This document shows, one piece after another, positions 12,810 to 24,614 of a stretch of 64,000 bases of DNA. Origin of the DNA: Eleginops maclovinus (Eukaryota > Chordata > Actinopteri > Perciformes > Eleginopidae); NCBI RefSeq assembly GCF_036324505.1, contig NC_086351.1, forward strand, positions 8,302,001 through 8,366,000, written 5' to 3'. A program made the position numbers and the translations under genes. The notes below the pieces were generated by a model. The model was not told the DNA's origin. It ran no database searches and saw only the letters and a program-made list of their open reading frames with translations. Every line of letters begins with the position of its first letter. Within the stretch, counting starts at the first letter, position 1.

Positions 12810-13100
12810 TCCACAAGAAGTCACTCCAAAAACTGAACTTTAAATGACTCTAACAGGCCGGTTAATATTTATAAAAGAACAAGTGTTGTTAATTCGACTT
12901 CTAAGGAAGTTTTCAGTGCAATGTATCCAACACGAAATCCTGCAATCTGTTATGTCTGGCAATATGTACTGTACATGTATTGTTATCACACCAAGTGCTG
13001 CTATAGTCTTTGAGGCTAATAACTGTGTCATATTGATAAGCGTTTTTGCACCTTAATTTATTTTATTTGTCATTTGCGAATAAACAAAAAAAATCATTAA
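12810..13100 (+). other. 3' UTR of second her gene
   Basis: Non-coding AT-rich sequence with AATAAA at 13079-13084 as the likely poly(A) signal. Confidence 0.5.
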
Positions 13101-14160
13101 ACAATGCGTATGTGTGAATTGATTTTGCTGGCACGTGCCCTGAGGAGCATAAGCATAAGTGTGGACTGATGCTGCCACACGTGACGGTGAAAGGCGCCAT
13201 GCGGTGACGTTTCACACAATGTAATAAGTTCGATCCTCGATCCTTTACTTTGAAAAAAACTAATATGCATACACGTCGTCAAACATTATGAAAATGAAAT
13301 GCATACATGTAAGATAATAAAGCCTTCCATTCCATTAAAATTATATGTATATCTTAAAATTATAGCTAAAAACATTTTTCATTAAAGGTAAAGGAATTGA
13401 CATATTGCGTAAAATGGGACATTCCCGTGCCTAATGTCATATTTCTAGCTTGAAAATACACAGTTAGTGCTCAAAATGTTTTGAACGTTTAAATAGAGGT
13501 TTAATTTAGAATATAAATCACTTTTCTGGCCGGAGTTGCTATTGACGGCGTAAAAATGGAGGTATTTTAGCATGCGTAAAGCAGTTTTTAGTTTTTCATA
13601 CAACGAAGTTTTCATTCGGGTTCAAACTCATTTGCATTTCAAACGTCAATGCGCGTGGGAACGTGGGAAGTGTCTCCTCTATGTGCAACCCTCTGCAGAC
13701 ATGTATCAGTTTTAACACGTAGTAAAGCTGTAAACGCAGTGCCGTTTCCTCTTTTCCCACGGGAAAGAGTTTGACGTCTCTTTATCTAAAACATTTGGTA
13801 CAAAGGTCTGGTCCAATTACAGCCTTATATAATTTGCTGTTTAATCATTTTTAGGTCCCGTTTGTCTCTTGTTCTATATATTATCGAACTTAATATATAT
13901 ATACATCACCACTTAGTATATTTTAAATGAAAAACGTGTAAACAAAAAATGAATTAAAAAAACTTTTTTCCCTACGTACCAAATGTTTAACCCTAAGGTT
14001 ATGTATGAATGTATAAGTTATTTCAAAAAATGAGTTGCTAATGTCATTCAAACTGAGAAAAACACTTAGGCTGAGTAAGGGTTGGCTAAGGGTTAGATGA
14101 TAACTGTATGATTAAAGTTAAATTACGTTCTGACAACAATTTTTTTTTAAATGTGCATGG
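13101..14160. other. Spacer between her copy 2 and the Notch-like gene
   Basis: No gene seen. The convergent genes end on either side. It holds the inverted fourth regulatory module (13653-13763); the remainder is AT-rich. Confidence 0.6.
13653..13763 (-). promoter_or_regulatory. RBPJ-bracketed module, copy D (inverted)
   Basis: Plus-strand CGTGGGAACGTGGGAA gives two head-to-tail consensus RBPJ sites at one end, and TTCCCACGGGAA lies at the other. Read on the minus strand, the core CTTTACTACGTGTTAAAAC and CTGATACATG aligns with copies B and C. This is the strongest copy for RBPJ site quality. Confidence 0.65.
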
Positions 14161-14793
14161 AAAGTCTTTATTGCATGCATCAGCATAGGTCTCACATTCT
14201 TGTGCAACCACGCCCATGATTCTTTTTGACTATCTTTGCAATAATAAAAATACAACCTGTTTGATGTAAAGACAATATGTACATATTACAACATTTGTCA
14301 GCAAGATTCCCAAGAAGTTGCATTCTCATTGATGTTCATTGCGTTTGACTGGTTTTCATCTCAGAAATGTTTTTATTACCTATTTGACAGCTCTTGTAAC
14401 ATAATATTTACAAAAAACAAAGTCCTCCTCCCTAGTAAAAAATGTAATAATAATAATTTAAACAAGGCCGAGTGAAAACTGGGGTGGTGATTTAAGTAAG
14501 AAGTGCTGCTGTGTATTAGTTTGACAGGAATGAAAAGTAATCGAACAAGCAAATCATTCAGACGATACCCAACAGTTGCATATTGGATAATAAAGTCATA
14601 AATTTACAAGAGTAAATAAAGGTTGGACTCCCTGCAGATTGCGGTCTCTTCCAGGTCTCCTTGATGGCACAAAATACACCAAATACCAAACTAAAACTCA
14701 GTGCCTCTTTGTCAATACTACTTCATTGTCATTATCTTCAATGCTTTTCTAAGGGGCTGAATGGAAAGGCAGCAGGATGTGTATCTGGGTTGT
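14160..14793 (-). other. 3' UTR of the Notch-like gene
   Basis: Sequence beyond the minus-strand TAG at 14794-14796. AATAAA on the minus strand at 14172-14167 is the likely poly(A) signal. Confidence 0.5.
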
Positions 14794-17700
14794 CTACAAG
14801 GCTGTTTGTGTGGAGTCAGCGTTGTTTAACCTCTCACCTCTGGATTTCTGCTCTGGATTTGTTGAACCTACCGCTGGTTGCTCTGCTCTTCTGGGATTGT
14901 CACCGTTTACGGGCGGGCGATCTGATTGGTTGGCAACATTTGTGGGTGGTGAAACAACAACTCTTTCTACGGGCTCATTGGCTGTTCTGTCTGTAACGAT
15001 AATGTAATTGGGCTCTGGCTGGTGGCCACTGGAGCGACGCTGCAATGCATGCTGCGTGCAGGAAAAGGAACGTTGCCGAGGCGCAGGCTGGGGTGACAGG
15101 AAGTGAGGTGTTGCAGCTCTGGGGACTTCCTGGTTCCTATCACGATCCTCGTCTTCTGAGGTCACCTCTTGTAAGGTGCTGATTGGCCGAGGAGAGCGGC
15201 CCATGATTCTTGGAGGGACCAGCGCTGTTGCTGATTGATTGAGCTGTGGTCGCCAGTGCTGAGGAGAGGGGTACTGCACCCGGCCCATCGACCAATCACT
15301 GGCAAGACAAGAAAACCATCACAAAGTTACACCGCCACACAGTCAAAGAGAAGTTTAGATGGTAAAAGACTGATTTTCTGTTCAGGGTCTGTCTCGAGAA
15401 GAAAGGGTAAACATTTTCAACTTGTACTCACCACCATTTAAGCATTTCCAGAACAGTGACTGCATTAGGACAATATTCCAACTCTGTATAAAACCTAAAT
15501 TTGCACTTTACAGAATTATTTCTCTTAAGTAATTAGGAAGTTTTTGTGAACTGAAGTTTATCTGATTTGTCACTTATTTTGTTATAGTACTTGATACCCA
15601 CACACCTTATTTCAAACACAAGTGTGCAATATCTATTTAATGCCAACAGCAAATAAAAGGTATTATGTGATGTTTAGGTACAGTATTTGGCTAATATTTG
15701 CAAAAACTGATAATCTTATAGCTGCTAAACATATTTCTGTTTATGGACTAGTTGATTAATCCACTTGTCATTTAGCTCTAATGGTACATTTCTCACTGGC
15801 TTATGTGGTGGAACATTATCAAAAGCATTTCAGATGGAAACCTTACTTCTGTGGAGGTGGGGTCATATCTCGATGCGCTATGATCCCGGAGAAGGAAGCA
15901 CTTCTTCCAGGTATGCCCTGTGATCCGACCCACGGCGAGTACATCAGAGTGCGCTCCTCCCACAGCATTTCATTAGTCGCGTCCACAGGAACAGGCCCTC
16001 TTTGAATCTGGTGAGCCAATAGGAGCTCCAGGACCTGGTGATGAATGCCCTCTCTGGCCACGTCGATCGGACGACGCCCTCTACGATCGCGCAGCTCAAG
16101 GTTGGCACCGTGTAGGAGGAGGAGTCTGGCCGTATCATAGCAACCATGGATGGCAGAGAGGAAGAGCGCCGTCTCGCCCTACATGAGATATAATCACAAA
16201 AACAAGATATTTCTTTTATGTTTGGAGGAAATAAATCAAACACAGTCCACTTATAGGGTTTTAAAGATGTCAGATTCAAAGGATTTAAAGGCTTTATTGT
16301 CATATGCACAACAGTTACATTGTTGTTTCTGGAAAAAAGAAAGTTTAAAACCCAGGCTCCTTCAAATATGTATACCTATGAAATCAAAAGAAATAAAATA
16401 GTCGAGTAAAAATAGTGCAAGTGACAAAAGGGTGCACGTAAAATGAGTCAAATATATATATGTAAATTACAAATAAGTGATTTAAAACAGAATGTAAACT
16501 GTGAAGTAGAATAAAATGCAGTATAAATATTTGCATATGTGGTCTATAAACAGATGTGTTTGCTACAAATGGATGATTCCTCTTTAATAAAGGTTCATCT
16601 TCTCTTCTTCTTCTTTGATAACCTCTGATCAAGAAAATCAGAACTCACCTTGTTGTCTTGCAGGTCCACAGCGGACCCGTAACGGATGAGGGTCCTTGTG
16701 AGGGAGAGGTGGTTCACTGAGCACGCCCAGTGCAGGGCTGATCTCCCTGAGAGAGACAGTGTGAGCGGAGGGGAGTCAGGGGGAAGAAGGGAGGGAGTAA
16801 GTCAGCCAATGAACAACCATTACACAACAGAGTCGAGCCCGAGATGGTGAGGAGAGGCAGAATGGAGGGGTGTAGAAAGAAATGATCTTAGCTGAAGTGA
16901 GATATAGATGACAGAGACGGGAAGAAAGACAGGTAAGTAAGACAGCGCAAGACAGAGAAACAAAGAGACTGCAAAAGCAAGATCAGCAACAAAGTTAATA
17001 CGTCCATCAACCCGAGTTTTAGCACTCGAGTACGTTAACTTTGTTCAGAGTCAGAGGGCAGAAGGGGATCTGGAGAAGGAAGAGATGGAAGCCGTGGAGA
17101 GATGAGCACAGGACGGGAGAGGAGGGACACAAAGAGAGGATGTGAGAGAGACGGGGTAAGTTACACCAGTTACTCAGCCCCTCAGTGAACAGGTGTCAGA
17201 AAATAATGGCCTGCTCAAGAGCTCTACATGTATAAACCCATTCATGCATTGGATCCATTATATCGCAGGTGGACAGGTCCGTTTATTAGCCAAGCTAGCG
17301 GTGTCTACATTTTGCAATAACGGTTGGTATATTTTTTCAGTCTTTGGTCCAGACATAACGATTTCAACATTTAATTTGAATGTGAACTTCTCAAAATGTA
17401 TTTTCAATGTCATAAGAAGATTAATGGTTCTACCTTCCAGTATACCTTTCACCATGAGTAGCAATTTCTGTTTTTTAGTGATCATGGCTCTCATGGCTTT
17501 AACGGCTGTGTAGACATTTGTCTCCATACAAAACATTCAATTGTTATCAGGTCCCCAGGCACAAGGTGGACTGTTTTTGATTATAGTTAGATTGACCCCA
17601 TGAGATTATGAAATAAAAGGTCGAGAAACATCTAAATACTACTGATAGAATTATTCAATCTAGGCTACTAAATGTGACGACATAACATTGTGGATAATGA

Positions 17701-20700
17701 TAAAACAGGAACATTGAATTGTATTTGCACATATTTATTGTCCTTTAATCCTTTTCTTTTAAGGTGAATGATGTTAATTTCCCTGTAAACTGTAACTTCG
17801 ACAGAATAAGTGAACATTTATGCTTTATATTGCTCCTACTCCAATAAGGTTTAAACAGGGTACAAAAAACTACATGCAAATGCTCTTTGACATTTTGGGG
17901 TGAGTTCATGTAAATTAGTATGAGTATTTGTGACACAGATGCATTACCGGTATGATCAGTGTTGTTTACGGGCACTCCTGCTCGCAGCAGCTCCAGAACG
18001 ACTCTGTCCAGCCCGCTACGCACCGCTCGGATCAGAACAACCGAACCGTCCGGACCACACCATTCTGCAGACTGCCAACACAACAGAACCATGATTGTTA
18101 TATTATATATATTATATAATTGGTACAGTATACACATAATGTATATGTCACATATGCCTACACTTAATAGTCTGGACTTACATTAAGATGTGCAAAGGAG
18201 ATTAAACAAGTACATCACCAATAGCTAAAGTCCCAAATAACCATTGGACTCCTCGTGATATGGATAAAATCAATTGAATGAAAGGTTAAAACAAACCTGC
18301 TGAGGAGGACTGAGCAGAGGGGGAGGGATGGCGTTTCTCTCCCATCCTCTAGGTGGAGCTGAGGGAGAACAAAGAATTATTAAAGGTGGATCTCCAACTC
18401 TGATAAGTTGAAGGATGTGGCAGTATAAGTCCTGTTCTACTTACAAAGCCCTACACCACGTGGTTGGGAATATAATGTCTACATTGACTCCCTAGTTTAC
18501 TCCTGTGGATTTATTTATCAAAATGTGTTGAACAAAGCAAGTCAGAGTTTGACACTTAATTTATGCTGAAATACAGCGTTAACTGTGGTGACAAAATAGT
18601 GAGATTTAATAATTAGTTAAGAGTGCTGCAAATAATTATTAATGATTACTGTTTCTGGTATGTACCGCAGCTCATTTTCAAGTAGGCAAATAACAATACA
18701 CAGGTATAATAAAGAGGTAAATAAAGAGGTGTTATTTACACAGCCCTTATTATACAAGTGAAACCAATCCAAAATCAAAAGCCAGAAAATAACAAATAAT
18801 GAATAATGCATGAAAAGATATTTGAATGTAGAAAACAGAATAAAGGAAGTGCAGGCAAAGAATTAGAAGTAGTGGAGTGTCTCTTCCTCCATGTAAGTAT
18901 ATCGTGGTATGGGATATACAATGTTGGCAAATAATAAAATCACATTCCCAGATGTGTAAAAGTAAGAATGAAGGACTATGTGTTCGCCGGCCTACGGTGC
19001 AGGTGCCCCAGGCAGTTGCGCCACGGCCGGGGCCAGGACTAACTGTTTTAAACCAATTGAGGTTAAACTTTACGTTGCACAGGTCTGCGGGGCTGCGATG
19101 TTCCCGGCCGGTAGTGTTTCTGCTCCTGGCTCCTATGGTCATAGATGGGGGCGTCTTCCTGTCGCCTGGAGCATCTCGCGTTGATGTCTTCCATGGAGCT
19201 CTGGGTAAAATCTGTGTCACTTCCTATATCCTGGTCCCTTTTGAGAGGTCTGGAAACCAAAAGTACAATTATGATAAATGACATTTAAAAAATGCTAACA
19301 GCAAAACTGTGTTTTTTTCTTTTCTTATTATTCTGATTATGAGTCACCCATAAGCTCTGAAAAAAACCCAAAGTACAATAGAGTCTTGCCATTTCAGGGT
19401 ATGTTTTCATACAACATGCATGTGTTGATTGATAGCCTTTGAGGAAATGGACTCTGGAGTACAGCAGGAATTACAGAGAGCTATTGTTCCATGACCCTGA
19501 GAGAATGGGGCCCAAAAATGTATTTTCTTTTAAAATATTATTTTTTGCAATTGTTGCCATTGTTTAAATGAATAAAGCATACAGGAAAGAAACCGAGAGA
19601 AGGGGTTATAACTTGCAATAGGTTTCTGGCTCAACTAATCAGTTCATTATTTTTTGGATGAACTAATAGAACAAAATTGCCCATACGCTGACATCCAAGA
19701 TAACATCCTCATCCTTGGTTTGTATGACCAGCAGTCATAAACAAAATGCTCTTAAACCTGTTTACGATTAAACGAATAATTGATTAATTGACTAATTGTT
19801 TCAGCAAATTGGGATGGAAACCAATTGCTGTGAATACCATGTGAAGTGTTAAGCAATAATTACAGGATGAAGGTGATTTCTAACTGATTAGCAGGAAAAC
19901 GGGTATTCGGCATTTTCAACACAGGATGACCTCCTACTTGTTTTAGACTTCACCGTATTTGTCTACATGACATCATCCCTCCAGCAGACAAAACTTCCTC
20001 TGATATTTTCAAAGCAGTTTGTCTTACCGCATTCGAATGGCATCCTCCCCCAGCGGCTCCCTCCTTCTTTTTTTCTCAGCTTCCTTCGCTTTCTTCTTCT
20101 TCCTCAAGCTGACCTTCTCTTTCTCTCTGCTGGATCTCAACCTCTGCTCCTGGTGGGATCCATGCGGGGACAAGGCCTTGGGTTTTTGGTCATTGTCTGT
20201 GAGTGTCGACCGGTGTGTTACCCTGTTACCGCCTTCCCTCTCCGCTCGGCGCTGCCTCACCTTCCTCACCACCAGAAACAACGCTAGGGCCAGCACCAGC
20301 AGCAGGCCAATCGCTACAGCAATTACAGCCCACAGCCATGTCGGGGTCGGCTCTTTGAGAAGAAAAAATTGAAAACAAAGCAGCAAAATACATCAAGATA
20401 CTGAATACTTAAATATCAGTTTGTGATCCTACTAACCATAATACTTAATAACATCTGGTAGGAAGTCATATTCTCACAGTGATCCTACATTTTCCAAAGA
20501 ACACACTCATCACAATTACGCACTGGAAACGGAAAGTTGTTTATAGTGTTTTTTTTGGATGACATTCAAAGCTTGATGGGTGTGCGTGTGTGTGGGGAGG
20601 ACAGGACCCGTGAGCCTACCTTTGACTTCCTCTTTAACCACTTTCTTCTCTCTGCTTCCTATTTCCTCTTGGACACCTCTTATACTGATGACGGCTTTCA

Positions 20701-23700
20701 GCTCTGGTAGGGTGGGGAACAAGCTCGGCTTTCGCAACATTACGGCACGCAGGAAACTGGCTGCCTCTGTGGCATAGGGGAAACAGGTAGAGGACAGACG
20801 GGAGCATGGCCTGTTGTCCACTTGGAGGAAAAGGAGGGAGCTAGGAAAGAGTGAGAGAAAAGGAAAGAGCAGGTTCAAGACAATAGCTTTGTTGATAGTT
20901 ATATAACCATTACAAATTTAAACCTATAGTATCTGATGTTTTGCACACTGATGTCTTTTCCAACGGATTGAGTCTTTTTTTGTGTTCTGTTTTCGCTGAA
21001 AACTTCTTTTTTTATCTCGTAGTTGTACTAACATTAAAATAATGATTTGAAAGACGTTTACCATTTGAGAAATCGCTACACTCTCCTTCCAAAAATGATT
21101 AGAATAATCAATCAGAAGTAATGCTCATATAATTTCTTGCAAAATGGATTCACACAGTATAAATAAATATAGGATGGTTCAACGGTGTTCCCCAAGGTTC
21201 TTTGCTTGGGCCACTTTTATTTTTGTTTTGTTTGTTGCTTTTATTAATGTAATTGTAAACTTGTTAATTATTATTCCTCTATTTTCCACCTGAATTCCAT
21301 TCTTCTCTCTTTTTGCACTATTTTATTTATCTTATTTGCACCATGTATGTTGAGTTGTTGGAGGAGCGAGGGATATAATATTTTCATTGCCAAAATATAC
21401 ATTGTATATGCTGTGCATATGACAAATAAAACCTTGAAACCCTTGAATTTGTATTGTTTAACGCTGTCTTGGCCATGTCAATGTTTCCACTGGTTAAAAC
21501 ACAATCAAACTCACAATTTTTGACAGTTAATTTGGTACCTACCCATCAGCATCAGCCACAGGAGCCTGAGTCAGTAGGTTGGAGAGCTTATTAGGGTCAA
21601 TGTCAAACAAGTTCCTGTTAGCAGCGAGGGGGGCGGACCCTCTCAGTGTTAATGGCGACTGGAGGAGGACACTGAGCGCCCAGAGCAGGGAGCTGTTGGA
21701 GAAGGCCCCACGTTGTTGTGGGAAGTTGGCGTGAAGGACCACGGTGCCTTTGGCCCACAAAGATCTCTCGTGTTTGAAGCAGTCGCTGCCATCCCATCCA
21801 CAGGGGGCGCTGTCACAGCCCTGCTCGCAGTGGGAGTTGGCGTAGTGATCGCGACAGTACTGGATATGACCCGGACTGAAAACCATTATAAGGAGGGATA
21901 AAGAAATTAAGTTTATTATTAATATTTAAAAAGACCCAGTGAGAGATTTGACAAAATATTTGACAACTTGGCAGCTTCAACAAAGTCTGTAAGATTTGGC
22001 TGTTAACTATTCCTAGATAAAGAATTAAATGTAGTTCTCAAGAACAAAAAAAGCCAGAACAGGGAATAAGTGACTCATAATGGTCACATGTTTCTTTTAC
22101 TAATGTTTGTTTTAAGTTGCTATTTTGAATAATTGTACCAAAATAAACTGATTTATTGATTAACCATTTCCTTTTGTATTTTCACAAGTGAACTGATCAG
22201 GACCATAAACACAACGGAATTAATATTAGGCTACTATTGATAATAATAATCATTGTAAAAAAAATGATCGAGTTGAGTCCTTATTGAATAAAAAAGATCC
22301 TTAAACATGATTTATGTGAAAAAAGGTCTCATATAATGATAAAAGCTAGGAAAAAGAGACTGAATATACATTGCATAAACCAACAAATAATCATTGTAAA
22401 GGACAGCCATAGATGGCACCAATAAGCAAATGAAAACTGAACATTTTGTAACTTATAACATTCCCAGTAAAAAGCGTTTTGATGGTTCTCTAACAGTAAT
22501 AATGACAACAAACATGTTTTACTTGCAGTGTCCACGATCCTTCAGGCAGTCGAAGCCGTCTTTGAGACACTCAGGCTCCATACACTCTCTGTCACATGAC
22601 CCGTCTCCAAACTTGTCTTTACACTTTCTGTTGACAGGACACTGACCCCACGGATCACCAGACGCAGCTGTGGAGACAAACACTGATGAGTAGCAAGAGT
22701 CAACAATGTTGTACAATAATCATGATCGTTCTTATCTTTCAATAGGGGATAGAAATTAAAATAAGATGTATTTGTAGATGACTAACTATGACTGTTTTCA
22801 GTGTCTTGTCATTTAATTAAACAAACATGTCTTTTTTTAAATGCAGGAGAGTATTTTTAGATATGTCGAAAGCAAACAACATAACTCCCATAATCACAGA
22901 TGTGCACACTTGGCAAATATTTTTTTTTAGATGATATCGTGAGGTCTTGCAGTTTCATTTAACGACACAAACTGTTATCGCTAAGTGTTTTATCGCAGGA
23001 CCAGCTGACCCACACATTAAGAAACACATTGTCTCAGAGCATTAGCCACTACTCAAAACAATGCAGGTCAAGCCATGAGAGGTGGGTCCTGATATGGACC
23101 GTTAAAGGAAACAGGAAATGGGCCCGACATAAACAGGAAGTTTCAAGGAGAAGCGAATAGCAACAGGAAATGGAGTGGGCCGGGACTTGATAAAGGTTAA
23201 AGGTTGTTACTGTGGCAATGAGGAATGTGATGGAGTTGGACAATGGGCTGGCAGGTGTGTGCGGGAGCAGAAAATCATAGCAGAAAAAAAAGTACAAACA
23301 ATAGAGCTGAAATTAGACACGTTGAGTGTTTAACACTTTTGTTCCACTTGACTATCAAAGAGAGCTTTCCCGGTGTGGGAGGAATAGAAAAATAAGTTAT
23401 TATAAAGATACTTTTTAAATAGTCCTTCAGAACAACCTATAAGAATAATCTGAAAGTAAATTCAAATCATTTTCTACATTAATAATATAAAACTAATACA
23501 TAATAATAATAATAATAATAATGATAATAATAATAATGATAAAACTAATAATAATTATTATTATTATTAGTAATAATAATAACAATGCATCTGGGGAAAG
23601 ATGATTACTTAAGTTTTATATCAGTATTTTACAAATAAAGGGCTTTATATTGTATTGTAAATCACATGAGCTTAAGATGCAAAATTCTCAATAAAATTTA

Positions 23701-23915
23701 TGAAATCCAGTTCAGAGAGTCTACGACATTTTTGTTGAATCAGTCATTGGTCATCAGACTTCTACCTGCACACTTCATCCACCAGATTAGGTATCGGTAA
23801 ACAACTTTGAACAGGTGAGACTTTTGAGTATGGAGTTAGTTGAGAATAGGGTGGCAAACTCACCTTGAGATATCCAGCTCAGTCCCAGCAGAACAAACGT
23901 CCTCAGGACAAACAT
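14794..23915 (-). CDS. EGF-less, truncated Notch-family receptor (Notch4-position)
   Basis: Eleven phase-compatible exons on the minus strand: 23915-23864, 22667-22523, 21875-21543, 20840-20620, 20352-20028, 19249-19074, 18358-18297, 18071-17948, 16746-16649, 16178-15847, 15298-14794, giving 790 residues. In order: signal peptide (MFVLRTFVLLGLSWISQ); two Lin12/Notch repeats with all twelve cysteines (about 24-98); heterodimerisation region with the paired cysteines of VDNRPCSRLSSTC; transmembrane segment (about 256-280); basic KKRRREPLGED motif typical of Notch; ankyrin repeats (about 440-560) with SALHWA; and a 169-residue tail. Missing compared with Notch1-4: every EGF repeat, LNR-A, a polybasic S1 site, the Trp-x-Pro RAM motif, and about three ankyrin repeats. 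No internal stop was seen. Its place beside pbx2 suggests Notch4 ancestry. Confidence 0.85.
16262..16320. repeat. Non-LTR retrotransposon tail-like fragment
   Basis: GGCTTTATTGTCATATGCAC matches, in reverse orientation, the end of the LINE relic at 21178-21450. It sits in a Notch-like intron. Confidence 0.5.
21178..21450 (+). mobile_element. LINE reverse transcriptase fragment with 3' tail
   Basis: Plus-strand translation from 21178 gives FNGVPQGSLLGPLLFLF, the conserved reverse transcriptase block of non-LTR retrotransposons. About 200 bases later comes a tail with GTGCATATGACAAATAAAA. It is a 5'-truncated, decayed insertion in the intron between LNR/HD exons of the Notch-like gene, antisense to it. 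Confidence 0.75.
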
Positions 23916-24300
23916 CTTCAGGTTGTTCAGCAGCTGCGGGCCTTTTCTCCTCCGCTCAGAGAACCAGCAGTCCAGTCCAGCTGTTTGCTAACCTGCCTCT
24001 GATCTTCTTCCTCTGACCCGCAGCGTTTTACACTGTTGTTAATCTGTAGCTCTGTGGTGTAGCTGCAGTCCTGCTGTTCACAACCAACAGTTAACTCGGA
24101 GTAAAGCTGCTCATTCCCATCACAGCCGCCACCACCAACACCTTCCAACACCACCACCCAGCCCACTTTGTTCACTCGCCTTTTTTTCAGAGGCCCTGCG
24201 GATATCTGGACAACTTCCTGCCACTGTGTGGAGAAGAATAGGAGGTTGATGACCGTACGTGTATGTGTATGCATGAGATTTGTAGCTCTTACTGTGTTTC
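23913..24300 (-). promoter_or_regulatory. 5' UTR and proximal upstream region of the Notch-like gene
   Basis: Only about 700 bases separate the start codon from the end of the next minus-strand gene at 24615. This stretch shows no EGF-like cysteine spacing in any frame. The transcription start was not identified. Confidence 0.4.
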
Positions 24301-24614
24301 AACTTGAAAAAAAACACACACTACAGGGTATGTGAGCTGTCAGAGGAGCCGTTATTTCAATGAGTAGAAGCTACAGGGCTACACATTTTTTTATGTTTAA
24401 CTACTCTTTATGTCTGAAGCATAGAGTGAAATAAATAAAACAAATAATTTGAATTGAAACAGTGAAACAACGGCTCAGCTGCATGGAGACTGGATTGGGC
24501 TTTGAAAAAGCAACAACAGTCTATGCTCATAATGATTTGATAAAATGTGAGATCAGTCAAGTCATTTTGGCAAAGTCTTGGTATTGCTCTTCCCAAAATG
24601 TGTATATCTGTATA

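Noticed and set aside
17258..17536. 92-residue minus-strand frame in a Notch-like intron as extra ankyrin repeats
   Set aside because: No ankyrin consensus residues are visible, and the flanking exons already join in phase.
20516..20610. Extension of the Notch-like heterodimerisation exon past 20620
   Set aside because: A clear GTAGGC donor at 20619 restores phase with the membrane exon at 20352; the extension is intronic.
23927..24274. Upstream minus-strand frame as lost extracellular domain of the Notch-like gene
   Set aside because: Its cysteines do not follow EGF spacing, and the start at 23915 has an ideal signal peptide.
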